This document shows, piece by piece, positions 44,001 through 53,003 of a stretch of 64,000 bases of DNA. The position numbers were made by a program, and so were the translations under genes. Origin of the DNA: Flavobacteriales bacterium (GTDB lineage Bacteria > Bacteroidota > Bacteroidia > Flavobacteriales_F > PHOS-HE28). The number at the start of each line of letters is the position of its first letter. Position 1 is the first letter of the stretch. The notes below the pieces were generated by a model. The model made no database searches. It had not been told where the DNA came from and saw only the letters and a list, made by a program, of their open reading frames with translations. Location of the stretch: assembly GCA_020635715.1 (NCBI GenBank), contig JACJZG010000016.1:17650-81649 (forward strand). The letters run 5' to 3'.

Positions 44001-47000
44001 CGGTGCACCACCTTGCTCGCATACACCTCCTGCGGATCCTCGTGGATGTGGATGAAACGGTCGTTGATCGGGTCCTCGCCCGGCGCGTAGGTCATGCGAC
44101 CCTTGTCACGCGGCAGGCCTTCGTAGGAACCGCCATCGGCCAGCGCCTCCTCGTTCCTGGCCTCCTCGGCGATGCGTTCGGCCTCAAGCACATGCGCCTG
44201 GCGCAACTGGCGCAGACGCTCGATGCGCGGCAGGATGACCTCACCCTGCTGCGGGGCGAGTTCGAGGATCGCCGCCTGACGCACCATCTCCGCGCGCATG
44301 CTGTCGGCGAGCATCAGTTCCAGGCCACTGAGGCCATCGGCTCGTGCGGCACGGTCATCAATGGCGGTTAGGCGTTGCTTGTCCGTCCGGTAGTCGGTGT
44401 AGAGCAGATCGATCAGGTCCTCCTCGTCGGTCTCCGGGAAGAAGGTGAGCGGCGTGCGCTGCATGTCCACGCCCTCCATGGCCAGGTCGGTGTCCGCGGG
44501 ATCGGCATCGGCCGCCGTGTTCAACGCAGCCTGACGTGCATCCAGATCGCTCAAGCGCGCCTCGAGCTCGGCACGCTTGGTGGGGTTCTTCTGCGCGGCG
44601 ATGGCCTGCTGCAGTTCAGCACGTTCATTCTCCAACAGGAACGCATCGGTGCTGGCTGACAGGCCTTCGACACCTTGAGCGGTGCTTCCGTCCACGGATG
44701 AGCCAGTGATCCCGTTCGCGTTCGAAGCGGTCGATCCTTCGATCCCTGTGCGCCGTTCCGCGCTCGTTCCAGCACCCTCATCCCCCGCGCGTGAAGCCTC
44801 GGTGCCGCCCTGCGAAGCCATAGCGGCCACGCGTTCATCGGATGAACGATCGTTGGTGGTGGATGCGGCATCAACCGCGGTGCCGCTGCCGTCCATCGAT
44901 GACCCACCGACCGTGTTCGTGGTCGAAGCGTTCGATCCCTCGATCCCTGTGCGTCGTTCCGCAGTCGAGCCGGAACCATCATCCCCCGTGCGAGAAGCGT
45001 CGGTGCCCTGCGAAGCGGTGGTGGTGGCCGCAGCGTCATCGGATGTACGATCGCTATTGCTGGATGCGGCCTCGGCGATGGAGCCCTCCTGCCTGCTCGC
45101 ATGCTGGTCCGCACCCGCCGCACCGTCCACCGCCGTGAGATCCGCTCCGGTCCGTTCCGGTGTTGCTGATGGCTCTTCATCCCGCGCAGCCTCCACCAGC
45201 CCGATGGTGCGGCCCGCGTTCACGAGTTCATCCCCCGGGGAAACGGGCACCTGGTCCACCTGCGCGTTCCGCACTTCGCCAGAGGCGGTGCGCTGCGGGA
45301 TGGTGGCACGGTTGTCCGCATGCACCGCATCACCGCTGCCATCGCGGTCCATGCGCTGTGTGGGCGTGGAAGCGGCCGCCAGCACAGCTTCGGGACCCGC
45401 GAGCTCCCAGTTGAAGGAACGCGCCTCGGCCGTGGCCGCGGGCTCCACGAAGGTGCCGTCGTAGCGCGCATCCACCTGGATGGCCTCGATCCTGTTGCCG
45501 ATGCCGGCGATCCGTTGGCCAAGGCTGGCGATCTCCTCCTTCGAGGGCGCCTGACCGGTGGTGGTGCCCGGCTGCGTGGACAGGTGATGCAGCAGGGAAT
45601 GCTGCCCACGCTTCACGGCGACCTCCGCACCCATCTCGCGTGCGTTGTTGAAGGCGGCCTCCACCTCGGTGTGCATGTAGGCCAGCTGCTGTTCCTGCTC
45701 GGCGATGGTGCGGTCCAGCTCCTCCTTGCGGGACTTGCTCTTCGTGGCATCACGTTCGCGTTTCGCACGGTCGATACGATCGGCGAACTCGGTCTCCTCG
45801 CTGCGTTTCGAGGTGGCCTGGTTCAGGCGCCGCGCGGCTTCCTTCTCCTGTTCGGTAAGGTTCCGACGCACCTGTTCCGCGATGGAGAGGTCGCCGTCCG
45901 GCCCGGACTTCACATCGAGCCGTTCCTTGAGCGCGCGCAGTTGTGCCAATGTGTTCTCCTTGCTTCCCGTCGCCACGGAATTGCCGAGTTCGGTGGCCAA
46001 TCGACCTGCCGTGGTGGCACGCTGCTTCACAGCGGTGCGTTCGGCCTCCAGATCGCGCGCAGCCTGATAGGCCGCCCGTGCACGAAGATCCGCGGTGCGC
46101 GACTGCTGCCGTTGCTGGGCCGCTTCGCGCATATGGGTGTTCCGCTGGTCCTCATCGGTGGCGGCACCCGCCTTCTCCACCGAGGCCGAAGCCTCCCGCG
46201 CCGCCTGCTCCGCAGCTGCCGCCGCATCGCGTGCGATCGTGAATGCGGCCGCGCTCTGGTCGCCGAGGTCCTTCTCAAGCACTTCCAGATCGCGGGCGTC
46301 ATCCTTCGCCAACTGTACCGCCTTCGCCTCGGTCATGTCACCAGCGAAGCCGGCCTGCGTGAGCACGTCACCCTCGACCTCCGGTTCCACCACGGGTGGG
46401 GCCTGCGGCCGGTCCCCGGTGACATCGAGGCGTGCGCGCCGCTTGATCTCGTCCATCATCAAGGCGATCATGTCCTCCTCGAGCGGATCGTCGAAGTAGT
46501 TCGTGATCACCAGCTCCTCCATGCCGGCGTTCGTGCGCAGCTCAAGTTCCTGGCGGAAGGCGCGTGCGTTGGAGGAGCGCGGCACATCCACCGTACCCGT
46601 GTGCGTCTTCCCGCTCGGACCGCATTCCACGAGGTAGCGGAACCTGCCACTGCGCGGGAAGGCGAGCACGTAGGATCCGTTGATGTCGGTGCGCACATCG
46701 GCCACACGTTCGCGTGTGACGGCGTCCTCCACCATGATGTGCGCCTTGCGATCGTTCTTGTCCAGGGTGCTTGCGAAGGTGCCCTTCATGACGGTGACCA
46801 CCACGGGCACCTGAGCGGTGGCCACGCGGTACACGTGCAGTTTGCCCTGTCGGCTGCTGCGCCCGCTGGCGAAACAGGCCTCCTTGTTCTCCGCATCGGT
46901 CATGTAGAACACATCGTCATCCGGGGTGTTCACGGCGAAGTCGAGGTTCTCGGGCGGACCGAAGGTCTCCGACACCTTGTCGTAGGCCGAGCGGAAAATG

Positions 47001-47824
47001 TCATAGCCGCCCATGCTGTTGTGGCCCTTGCTGCTGAAGTAGAAGCTGCGGCCGTCGGGATGCAGGAAGGCGAAGTCCTCGTCCTGGTCGGTGTTGACGT
47101 AACCGGCCAGCTTCACCGGGGTGGCGAAGGTGCCGCTGGTGAGCAGTTCGGTGCGGTAGATGTCGAGTCCGGTCTTGCCGTCCTTGCCGTAGCTGGCGAA
47201 GTAGATCGGGCCACCCTTCTCGGGCAGGTACACGAGGGTGCGTCGCTTGCTCTTCTTGTCCAGGGTGGTCTTCAGTTCCTCCGGCAGCACCACGATGCGA
47301 CCACCGATGTCACCCAGTTCATAGAAGCGGAAGAACTCGGTGTCGTCCACCTCCACCTTGTTGTGCACGGTGATCTCCTTGAGGTTGCTCAGGAGGTTCA
47401 TGCCGTTGCGGCATTGCTTGTCGAGCGCCGCGATCGGGAAGCCTTCCAGTTCCTTCTTGCTCCCTGTACCCTGGTAGCGCTGGTAGGCGGTGAGCGCATC
47501 CTTGAAGCGGTAGCTTAGGTGATAGGCGCGACCGAGCCAGTACCAGGCATCGGGCGGGATGGAAGGGTCCTCGGTGGCGAACTTGAGGTGGCCGATGGCC
47601 TTGTCGCGATCGGTGCCGTTGAAGAGCAGGCAGGCGCCGAACTGGTAGTTCAACACGCGGTCGGCCGGGTTGAGGCTGACGAGCTGGCTGTAGAGCGGGA
47701 GCGCCGATACATAGTCCTTCTCCGCGAAGAAGGCATCGGCCTTAACACGGACCTGCTGATCGCCCTGCGCGAAGGCCAGGGTGGAGAGCAGCACGAAGAA
47801 TACTATGCCCGTGGTGCGGGTCAT
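41042..47824 (-). CDS. Giant TPR / PD40 / coiled-coil / double-SPOR envelope protein
   Basis: A 2260-residue exported protein with signal peptide MTRTTGIVFFVLLSTLAFAQ. Residues about 25-130 are TPR-like (ADAFFAEKDYVSALPLYSQLVSLNP). Residues about 180-330 hold PD40 beta-propeller motifs (FLHPDGRSFYFSSKGHNSMGGYDIF). Residues about 345-405 form a carboxypeptidase-regulatory-like sandwich. A very long Ala/Glu/Arg-rich coiled-coil stretch follows, with a low-complexity tandem repeat near 915-1050. The C-terminus carries two SPOR-like domains, near 1950-2030 (FKVQIGAFRSPI) and 2165-2250 (FYTVQVGVYSKPV), which would bind denuded peptidoglycan glycan strands. The N-terminal part is like PorE/PorW-type T9SS accessory proteins, but the OmpA domain is replaced by SPOR domains. 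It lies 43 nt after plsY. Confidence 0.8.
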   Translation of the reverse strand: MTRTTGIVFFVLLSTLAFAQGDQQVRVKADAFFAEKDYVSALPLYSQLVSLNPADRVLNYQFGACLLFNGTDRDKAIGHLKFATEDPSIPPDAWYWLGRAYHLSYRFKDALTAYQRYQGTGSKKELEGFPIAALDKQCRNGMNLLSNLKEITVHNKVEVDDTEFFRFYELGDIGGRIVVLPEELKTTLDKKSKRRTLVYLPEKGGPIYFASYGKDGKTGLDIYRTELLTSGTFATPVKLAGYVNTDQDEDFAFLHPDGRSFYFSSKGHNSMGGYDIFRSAYDKVSETFGPPENLDFAVNTPDDDVFYMTDAENKEACFASGRSSRQGKLHVYRVATAQVPVVVTVMKGTFASTLDKNDRKAHIMVEDAVTRERVADVRTDINGSYVLAFPRSGRFRYLVECGPSGKTHTGTVDVPRSSNARAFRQELELRTNAGMEELVITNYFDDPLEEDMIALMMDEIKRRARLDVTGDRPQAPPVVEPEVEGDVLTQAGFAGDMTEAKAVQLAKDDARDLEVLEKDLGDQSAAAFTIARDAAAAAEQAAREASASVEKAGAATDEDQRNTHMREAAQQRQQSRTADLRARAAYQAARDLEAERTAVKQRATTAGRLATELGNSVATGSKENTLAQLRALKERLDVKSGPDGDLSIAEQVRRNLTEQEKEAARRLNQATSKRSEETEFADRIDRAKRERDATKSKSRKEELDRTIAEQEQQLAYMHTEVEAAFNNAREMGAEVAVKRGQHSLLHHLSTQPGTTTGQAPSKEEIASLGQRIAGIGNRIEAIQVDARYDGTFVEPAATAEARSFNWELAGPEAVLAAASTPTQRMDRDGSGDAVHADNRATIPQRTASGEVRNAQVDQVPVSPGDELVNAGRTIGLVEAARDEEPSATPERTGADLTAVDGAAGADQHASRQEGSIAEAASSNSDRTSDDAAATTTASQGTDASRTGDDGSGSTAERRTGIEGSNASTTNTVGGSSMDGSGTAVDAASTTNDRSSDERVAAMASQGGTEASRAGDEGAGTSAERRTGIEGSTASNANGITGSSVDGSTAQGVEGLSASTDAFLLENERAELQQAIAAQKNPTKRAELEARLSDLDARQAALNTAADADPADTDLAMEGVDMQRTPLTFFPETDEEDLIDLLYTDYRTDKQRLTAIDDRAARADGLSGLELMLADSMRAEMVRQAAILELAPQQGEVILPRIERLRQLRQAHVLEAERIAEEARNEEALADGGSYEGLPRDKGRMTYAPGEDPINDRFIHIHEDPQEVYASKVVHRADGVQEAVALKEADLKRMVELDQRIDSLEQAMVGLPRKEFDRKRREADKLIDERMIIRSDLGQRSAFLTKEEWRNSSDSLKRIDGQVNKLGLPPDEAVLVMSEDMRSMAKSRFDEASSIRKKADRTEDIMVRDSLLRSAYGMELEALEQLDRSITVKTYLLGGRHQRGETLAYEEIARRVLGIEEGPAFADARTPKAGTSGTGSVGPKSTGSTTTVRSNGADTDSEATIAADRARTGQEGGLTDASPVEEAPLVAAQEAALARDPAREQGGADQATTGPVNAAGATDPAAVGNARKAAEALADRTENTLPRSARNPVQLYENYLQAETVMLRTEALDPAFDPDLLSIKKDQATRESADLEQRSLSLTDRATSMEDSAATAKKRDRERLEQLAVRTRLEADSLHELSLARAEEARGLELQQRDAEQAKVLRDRLVKYYYLTGEEQTMVLDNEDMSRYFQMKARALEQLDAASEADAAARVNRQLGEALRKEVATVEAEERNGLITGDEAVAKRTVLYDRAEFLSLRADSLSNVAARLRGAANINESQAGVLMQGMPADRSTEWMAMEMRTRRTEPQLAQLGNAVPVAAERQVETSSANTRTAPPVSNPAPGSRQIAAPFGTDASATRPAVARPIAAIPADQVPVMVFPTVLENDMFEFKPVPERQPAAIAMDAAMPGGIVFKVQIGAFRSPISESVFNDMTPVMGEHTSNGFIRYTAGLFTGFQQAARAKDRVRDRGYRDAFVVAYRDGVRIPLGEAMREARAAEQAALASAGTTTSAPATTGQQVAANTAGANMGGSNTDPAVRRDNGNTVLEPVRTEPGTTQPNPAVIQRPVELAATPTQAQTQRTEDVLTKYPATAEAIVDGFAPTADAASYYNVPGAAPATQVETIKGLFYTVQVGVYSKPVPLDKLFNIAPLNSERTETAKIRYTTGRYTDTEQARVRKDEAVGAGVKDAFITAYLNGKRIPMQEAAALLERFGPAILARP
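44680..45080 (-). repeat. In-frame tandem duplication (67-residue period) inside the giant protein
   Basis: Two adjacent copies of a Ser/Thr/Ala/Asp-rich segment: AERRTGIEGS is followed by a ~57-residue linker and AERRTGIEGS again. At the DNA level, GATCC(T/C)TCGATCCCTGTGCG recurs at 44733 and 44934, a period of 201 nt. Copies differ by several substitutions, so the duplication is not very recent. Confidence 0.7.
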
Positions 47825-47867
47825 CGCAAAGAGTGGGCGCTTGTACGCAACCTGGTCGCAAGCGGTT

Positions 47868-48518
47868 TCATGAGGGCGTGTGGCGTTTCCCGGCGAGGTC
47901 CATCCGGTTCTCCTCTCCGCGCAGCAAGCGCATGATGTTCTCCCGGTGCGTGTAGAACACGAGCAGGCAGAGCACCACGGCGAAGCCGATCTTCACCGCG
48001 CTGAACTCCTTGTAGATGATGATGACCGCGAGCGGGAAGGCGAGCGCGGCGCAGAGCGATCCGAGCGAGACGTAGCGCGAGAGCAGGAAGACGATGGCGA
48101 AGACCAGCACGCAGATGGCCGCCGCGCCCGGGTGAACCGCGAGCACACCTCCCAACGAGGTGGCGACGCCCTTGCCACCCTTGAACGAGGCGAAGACCGG
48201 GTACAGATGGCCGATCACGGCGGCACCCACCAGCGCCACCCGGAACCACATCCACGGCGCGGTGTCGGGTTGGAGGTCGCTGAAGTTGGGCAGCAGGCGC
48301 ACCGGCACGAAACCCTTGAGGATGTCGATCAGCAGGACCGGTACGCCGGCGCGCGGCCCGAGCACCCGGAAGGTGTTGGTGGCACCAGCGTTGCGACTGC
48401 CATGCGCACGCACATCCACGCCGAAGAAGGCCCGGCCCCACCAGACGCTGGTAGGGATGCTGCCGATCAGGTAGGCGACCACCATCGATGCTATGCCGTA
48501 CACCCAGGGGAAGTCCAT
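47868..48518 (-). CDS. plsY: Acyl-phosphate:glycerol-3-phosphate acyltransferase PlsY
   Basis: A 216-residue inner-membrane enzyme making lysophosphatidic acid from acyl phosphate and glycerol-3-phosphate, the first acylation in phospholipid synthesis. All three PlsY motifs are present: GSIPTS then HGSRNAGATNTFRVLG, FKGGKGVATSLGG, and HRENIMRLLRGEE. Five or so hydrophobic helices match the family. The start MDFPWVYG follows the stop of the 1493-aa gene by only 3 nt, so it belongs to that operon. Confidence 0.95.
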   Translation of the reverse strand: MDFPWVYGIASMVVAYLIGSIPTSVWWGRAFFGVDVRAHGSRNAGATNTFRVLGPRAGVPVLLIDILKGFVPVRLLPNFSDLQPDTAPWMWFRVALVGAAVIGHLYPVFASFKGGKGVATSLGGVLAVHPGAAAICVLVFAIVFLLSRYVSLGSLCAALAFPLAVIIIYKEFSAVKIGFAVVLCLLVFYTHRENIMRLLRGEENRMDLAGKRHTPS

Positions 48519-48521
48519 GGT

Positions 48522-51500
48522 TCAGAGTCCGAATCGCTCGCGGAAGTCATCCACCTTCTTCTTGTTGGTGAGGGTGAATTGGTAAGCCGCCTGTCCTTTG
48601 TCCGTGTTCAGCTTCTTCTTGTCGTCCTTCAACTCGCTCAACATCGTGTTGAAGGTAGCATCGCTGCTGTACGCATACATGTAGTTGCGCGTGTACTGGA
48701 AGAAGTAATAGGTCTGATCGTCCATGGCCAGGTACACGGTGAGGATATCGCCGCTGCGCTTCCGTTCGAGGTGCACCTTGCCCTTGACATAGCGGTACAC
48801 GGGCTTCTTGAGGATGCTGGCGATGCCGATGGGACCATCGCTCAACCAGCTCTGCTCCGGACCATCCCAGTGCATCTTCACATCGGCGAGCACCAGTGGC
48901 TTCACCAGTTCATCGGGCAGCTTCTTGATCTCGCCCTTGATGCTGAGCTCGCTGATGAGCTTGTCCGAGCGCTCCAGCCCGAGCACCTCGCGCAACATCC
49001 GCTCGTAGTAGGTCTTGGTGATGTCCACCGGCTTGAGATCCGGATAGGCGATCATCTCTGCGGCCATCCGCTCCAGGGCGTTGTCATGGAAGAAGAAGTC
49101 GTGGATCATGACCTCTTCCGTCGTGAGCTTCTCCCCTTCCGCCTCATAGCGCAGGCCACCCACGTTGGTGAGGTGAACGCTGCCGAGGTCCACACCGTGA
49201 TCGATGCGTCCATCGCCGAGGATCACGCAATTCTCCACGGCCAGGCTCACGAGGTCGCCGGGCAGATCGCGCTTGCGGATCTTGTCCTTGTTGGAGATCA
49301 TGTACTCCTTGCGCGACTTGTCGAAGTAGAGCAGACCACGGGCGCGGATGATGTGCCGGTCCTTGGCATCGGCCACGCGGCTGAGGAAAGTGCCGTAGAC
49401 CTTGAATGGATCCTCATCCGTGAGGTGCACACCGGCGCCGATCAACGCGCCCTGGTCGTCATAGAGCGTGTCGGCCACGGGGATGAATACCTCGAGCGGA
49501 TCGATGGGTCCGCTGAACTTCATCCAGTTCTTCGCCAGGCCTTCGCAGCCGTGCTGGATCCGGGTGCTACCCGTGAAGGTGAGCTCCTTGATGCTGGCGG
49601 TGAGGGCGACCTCCCCGAAGAAGTCGAAGGCCGGGCTCAGGCGGAAGTCCTGCTCCTTGCTGATGCGGCCGCGGGCAATGGTCTGCAATCCGGTGTCCAC
49701 CTTGATCTCGGTGAGGGCGATCTTGAACGACTTCTGGTCCTCGTCCACGTAGTCGATGTCGCCGGTGGCCGAGTAGTTGCGTTTCGCCTTGATGTCCACC
49801 ACGGCGTTGTAGATGCGGTGGTGCTTGGTCACATAGTTCGCGGTGATCACGGCGCTGGTGAGCGGGTCCATCACGGCGTTCTTGCGGATGCGCACGCGCA
49901 TGCTGTCCGGGGTGACGAGCGCGTCGGCCACCTGGATGTACTGGACATCATTGGCGGTGATGAGGTGCTTCTTGAGATCGTAACGCGCCTTGGGGGCCAT
50001 GAAGCTGAGCGAGTCCTGGTCCGGCCGGGTGCTGATGAAGTTGGAGCCGGAGAGCTGGAGGTCCTCGTTGCCCACGGCGGCGGTGCGGTCGCTCTCCAGT
50101 TCGATGTCGCCCTGGTCCATGTACCATTTGAAGCGGTCCATGAAACACATGTACTGGTTCACTGGGAACTCCACCTTGGTCTCGGTGCCGTTGCTCACGA
50201 ACTCGCCCACGCGTTCATCCAGCTTCACGGTGGCGTTCACGTTGTCCGTCTTGAAGGCGATGCTCGCGGTATCGCCCTCGGTGAGCCGGAAGTCCGAGGT
50301 GTCCGCATGCACCTGCATGGTGGTGAACTGGAAGAGCTTTGAGTAGAGCGTGGCGTTCTTGAAGTCCACCAGGCCGGCGCCGGTCATGCCGCTCGGACGC
50401 AGCTCGGTGAGGCCATGCAGGAAGGCCTGATCGCCGAACATCTCCATCGCCTTCTTCAGCTTCTCGGTCCGCAGCACATCGTTGGCCGGTTCAAGCCGCA
50501 CGAAGAGGTCGGCACCGCGCACGTCGGGCACCTTGCTCGGCGCCACGCTCGACTTGTTGATCAGCGTATCGGCCCTGCCCAGGGTGCTGTCCGGGCAGAA
50601 CACCAGGGCCTTCGATCGCAGGGTGGTGGTGAGGTATTCCATCTCCCCCTTCCCCTGCAGGCCCCGGCTGTTGAGGGTGATCTCGTCGGTGAACTTCGCC
50701 TTCTTCCCATAGAGCGGCAGCCCACCATCGCCGGTCTTCCGCACGAAGCCGAGCGCGTAGTCCGGCTGCAGGCCGAGCGGCTCCTTGATATCCGGGAAGA
50801 TGCCGCCGCTCACCAGCGTACCGGTGAAGTTGAGACCCGCGTTGGTGAAGTTGTCGAGGCTGTCCAGCAGGAAGGGATCGCTGCGGTAGTAGAACTTGTC
50901 GCGCTTGTACACGCCGCGCTGCGTGGACCGCTTGTCGTAGAAGACATAACTCTCCTTGGTGCTGTTGAACTTCGGGAACTGCGGGTAGCGTCCCGTCATG
51001 CGTCCATCGGGTCCCTTCACCTGCTGCAGGCCGTTCTTGTTGCTCGGCTCGTCGATCTCGAGCGTACCGGTCACCTGCTCCAGCACGTTCTTCACACGCA
51101 CCAGCGTGGTCTGCCCCTGGTCGTTCTTCTCGAAACTGTCGGCCATGAAGCTCACGCTGTCCACGTTGAGCAGGTCGATCACGAAGGGGTCGTAGTGGAA
51201 GTAGTACTCCTTGCCATAGAACTGCAGCTTCCCGGCCTGCACACTGCCTCCGAAGGTGAAGTCCCGGTCCTTCTTCACTGTCACCTGCTTGCCACTCGGG
51301 TAGATCTTCACATCCTGCGAGTCGCTCACGACGATGCGCGCCACGCCCATGATCGCCAGGTCATAGTTCAGCAGGTTGACCGTGGCGTTCACGCTGTCGC
51401 TGTTGCTGTTGAATTGGAGCACGTCGTAGTCCTGCTTGCCGGCGCTGTTGAGGATGTGCTGCCGGAGTCGTGGATTGGTCTCCACCCATTCGGTCTCGGG

Positions 51501-53003
51501 ATCGAACTTGAGGTAGCCCTTGTTGGCCATGTCGATCAGCAGCGGGATCACGGCCTCCTTCTGCATGCGGCTGTAGACGGCGAACTCCTGCGCGTAGAAG
51601 CGCCCTTCGTTCTGTTTGCTGAAGTCGTTGAGGCGCACCAGCGGATGCACCTGGTCGATCCCCATCATGGCCGTGTAGCGCCGCTCCTTGAAATAGTCGA
51701 AGCTCTCGAAGCTCGCCTTGGTCTGCGTGCTTCCCTGGAGGTTACCGAGCTGCAGCACCGGATCCCCCTGCTTCCAGGTGATCGTCTCGAAGTACATGTC
51801 GAGCTTGTGGTAGGTGTCATAGAAGGGCGCCTTGCCGAGGCCCTCGTCCTTCTTGATCAGGCTGAGCTGCTTCCTGCCCTTGAGGAAGCGCATGCTCACG
51901 CTCGGGTGATAGATCGAATCCTTCTCCAGCAACAGCTGCAGCGATACATCATCACTGGTGATGCGTTCGGGTTCGATGCTGTAGAAGAGTCCGCGCGTGA
52001 CGATGAAGGGGCGCTTGTCCCGGTAGAAGGTCATGTAGGCCGGCTCCTCGTCCGTCCCGTAGCCCTGCAATTTGGCGCCCTGCATGGTAAAGCCACCCTC
52101 GAAGTCGATCCCTTCGGCGATGTCGCGGATCTTCATCCGGCGGTCGTAGCTCTCGAAGCGCGGATAGCTCGCCGTCTTCTCTTCCACGTTGGCCAGTACC
52201 TTGTCCGTGAGCTTGCCCAGCAGCGTTCGCTCGAAGTAGGGATCGTTGAACTGCACGGAGTCCACCTCGAAGGTGGCGCTCTTCATCTTGATCTCGTAGT
52301 TGCGGTCCCACTCGGCGAAGGTGGCCGTGGGCTTGAGCCCGGCACGTTCCCAAGTGACCTTGCCCCCACGTCCGCGCCACAGTTCCATGGTGGGCAGGTA
52401 GGTGCCGCTGGTGGCCAGGATGACCGCGCTGTCACCCTTCGCCGTGCACACGAGGTCGGTGTTGGTGAAGACGATCTTCGGGATCGAGTCGAACTCGAAG
52501 GTGAACTTCGGTGAACGGCTGCGCCAGGCCGTGCTGGCGCTGGCGAACATCGTGTTGTCCTTGAAGAGGTTGGCACAGGTGGCGATGAAGGCGACGACGT
52601 TCTGCTTGCGGCCGCTCTGCACGAGCTTGTCCATGCCCTGCATCCAGGCATCGAACTCCTGCGGACTGCGCCCACCGTTGGGAAAGGCCGCGATGGCACC
52701 GAGGTAGTCGCGGAAATGTGGGAAGGCCTCGAAGCGCTTCTTCAACATGTAGTTCGACACCTCCACGATGCGACCGCGCTGCGCCGCGTTGTAGTAAGGT
52801 CCGTTCCAGACCGGCGTGAACACCTGCTCCATGAACGGTCGCCCCTCCTTCTTGTCCGCCTCCACCATGAAGGTGGTCATCTCCTGCAGGAAGACCGCCT
52901 GGTCGTTGGTGAAGGGCTTGGTCTGCCCACGCGCCTCGCCACCTGCGAAGACCAGCGCGATCATTGCGATCGACCAACGGAAGAGCGGCGCGTACACCTT
53001 CAT
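48522..53003 (-). CDS. Large exported protein of unknown function
   Basis: A 1493-residue protein with signal peptide MKVYAPLFRWSIAMIALVFAGGEARGQ. The start at 53003 is chosen because of this signal and because its ATG overlaps the prmA stop (ATGA). No family motif is recognised. The sequence is dominated by beta-strand runs with repeated short phrases such as 'FTGTLVSGGIFP', 'ITANDVQYIQVADALVTPD', 'AVVDIKAKRNYSATGDIDYVDED' and 'TFTGSTRIQHG'. These resemble the stacked-strand (OstA/LptA-like or AsmA-like) organisation of proteins that handle lipids across the periplasm, but this is only an impression. Being followed by plsY and a giant SPOR protein, an envelope role is likely. Confidence 0.7.
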   Translation of the reverse strand: MKVYAPLFRWSIAMIALVFAGGEARGQTKPFTNDQAVFLQEMTTFMVEADKKEGRPFMEQVFTPVWNGPYYNAAQRGRIVEVSNYMLKKRFEAFPHFRDYLGAIAAFPNGGRSPQEFDAWMQGMDKLVQSGRKQNVVAFIATCANLFKDNTMFASASTAWRSRSPKFTFEFDSIPKIVFTNTDLVCTAKGDSAVILATSGTYLPTMELWRGRGGKVTWERAGLKPTATFAEWDRNYEIKMKSATFEVDSVQFNDPYFERTLLGKLTDKVLANVEEKTASYPRFESYDRRMKIRDIAEGIDFEGGFTMQGAKLQGYGTDEEPAYMTFYRDKRPFIVTRGLFYSIEPERITSDDVSLQLLLEKDSIYHPSVSMRFLKGRKQLSLIKKDEGLGKAPFYDTYHKLDMYFETITWKQGDPVLQLGNLQGSTQTKASFESFDYFKERRYTAMMGIDQVHPLVRLNDFSKQNEGRFYAQEFAVYSRMQKEAVIPLLIDMANKGYLKFDPETEWVETNPRLRQHILNSAGKQDYDVLQFNSNSDSVNATVNLLNYDLAIMGVARIVVSDSQDVKIYPSGKQVTVKKDRDFTFGGSVQAGKLQFYGKEYYFHYDPFVIDLLNVDSVSFMADSFEKNDQGQTTLVRVKNVLEQVTGTLEIDEPSNKNGLQQVKGPDGRMTGRYPQFPKFNSTKESYVFYDKRSTQRGVYKRDKFYYRSDPFLLDSLDNFTNAGLNFTGTLVSGGIFPDIKEPLGLQPDYALGFVRKTGDGGLPLYGKKAKFTDEITLNSRGLQGKGEMEYLTTTLRSKALVFCPDSTLGRADTLINKSSVAPSKVPDVRGADLFVRLEPANDVLRTEKLKKAMEMFGDQAFLHGLTELRPSGMTGAGLVDFKNATLYSKLFQFTTMQVHADTSDFRLTEGDTASIAFKTDNVNATVKLDERVGEFVSNGTETKVEFPVNQYMCFMDRFKWYMDQGDIELESDRTAAVGNEDLQLSGSNFISTRPDQDSLSFMAPKARYDLKKHLITANDVQYIQVADALVTPDSMRVRIRKNAVMDPLTSAVITANYVTKHHRIYNAVVDIKAKRNYSATGDIDYVDEDQKSFKIALTEIKVDTGLQTIARGRISKEQDFRLSPAFDFFGEVALTASIKELTFTGSTRIQHGCEGLAKNWMKFSGPIDPLEVFIPVADTLYDDQGALIGAGVHLTDEDPFKVYGTFLSRVADAKDRHIIRARGLLYFDKSRKEYMISNKDKIRKRDLPGDLVSLAVENCVILGDGRIDHGVDLGSVHLTNVGGLRYEAEGEKLTTEEVMIHDFFFHDNALERMAAEMIAYPDLKPVDITKTYYERMLREVLGLERSDKLISELSIKGEIKKLPDELVKPLVLADVKMHWDGPEQSWLSDGPIGIASILKKPVYRYVKGKVHLERKRSGDILTVYLAMDDQTYYFFQYTRNYMYAYSSDATFNTMLSELKDDKKKLNTDKGQAAYQFTLTNKKKVDDFRERFGL

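Noticed and set aside
45320..50342. Two very long plus-strand frames (45320-47518, 47880-50342) opposite the TPR/PD40 protein, plsY and the 1493-aa gene
   Set aside because: They shadow genes with signal peptides or family motifs, and have no domain, promoter or sensible start of their own.
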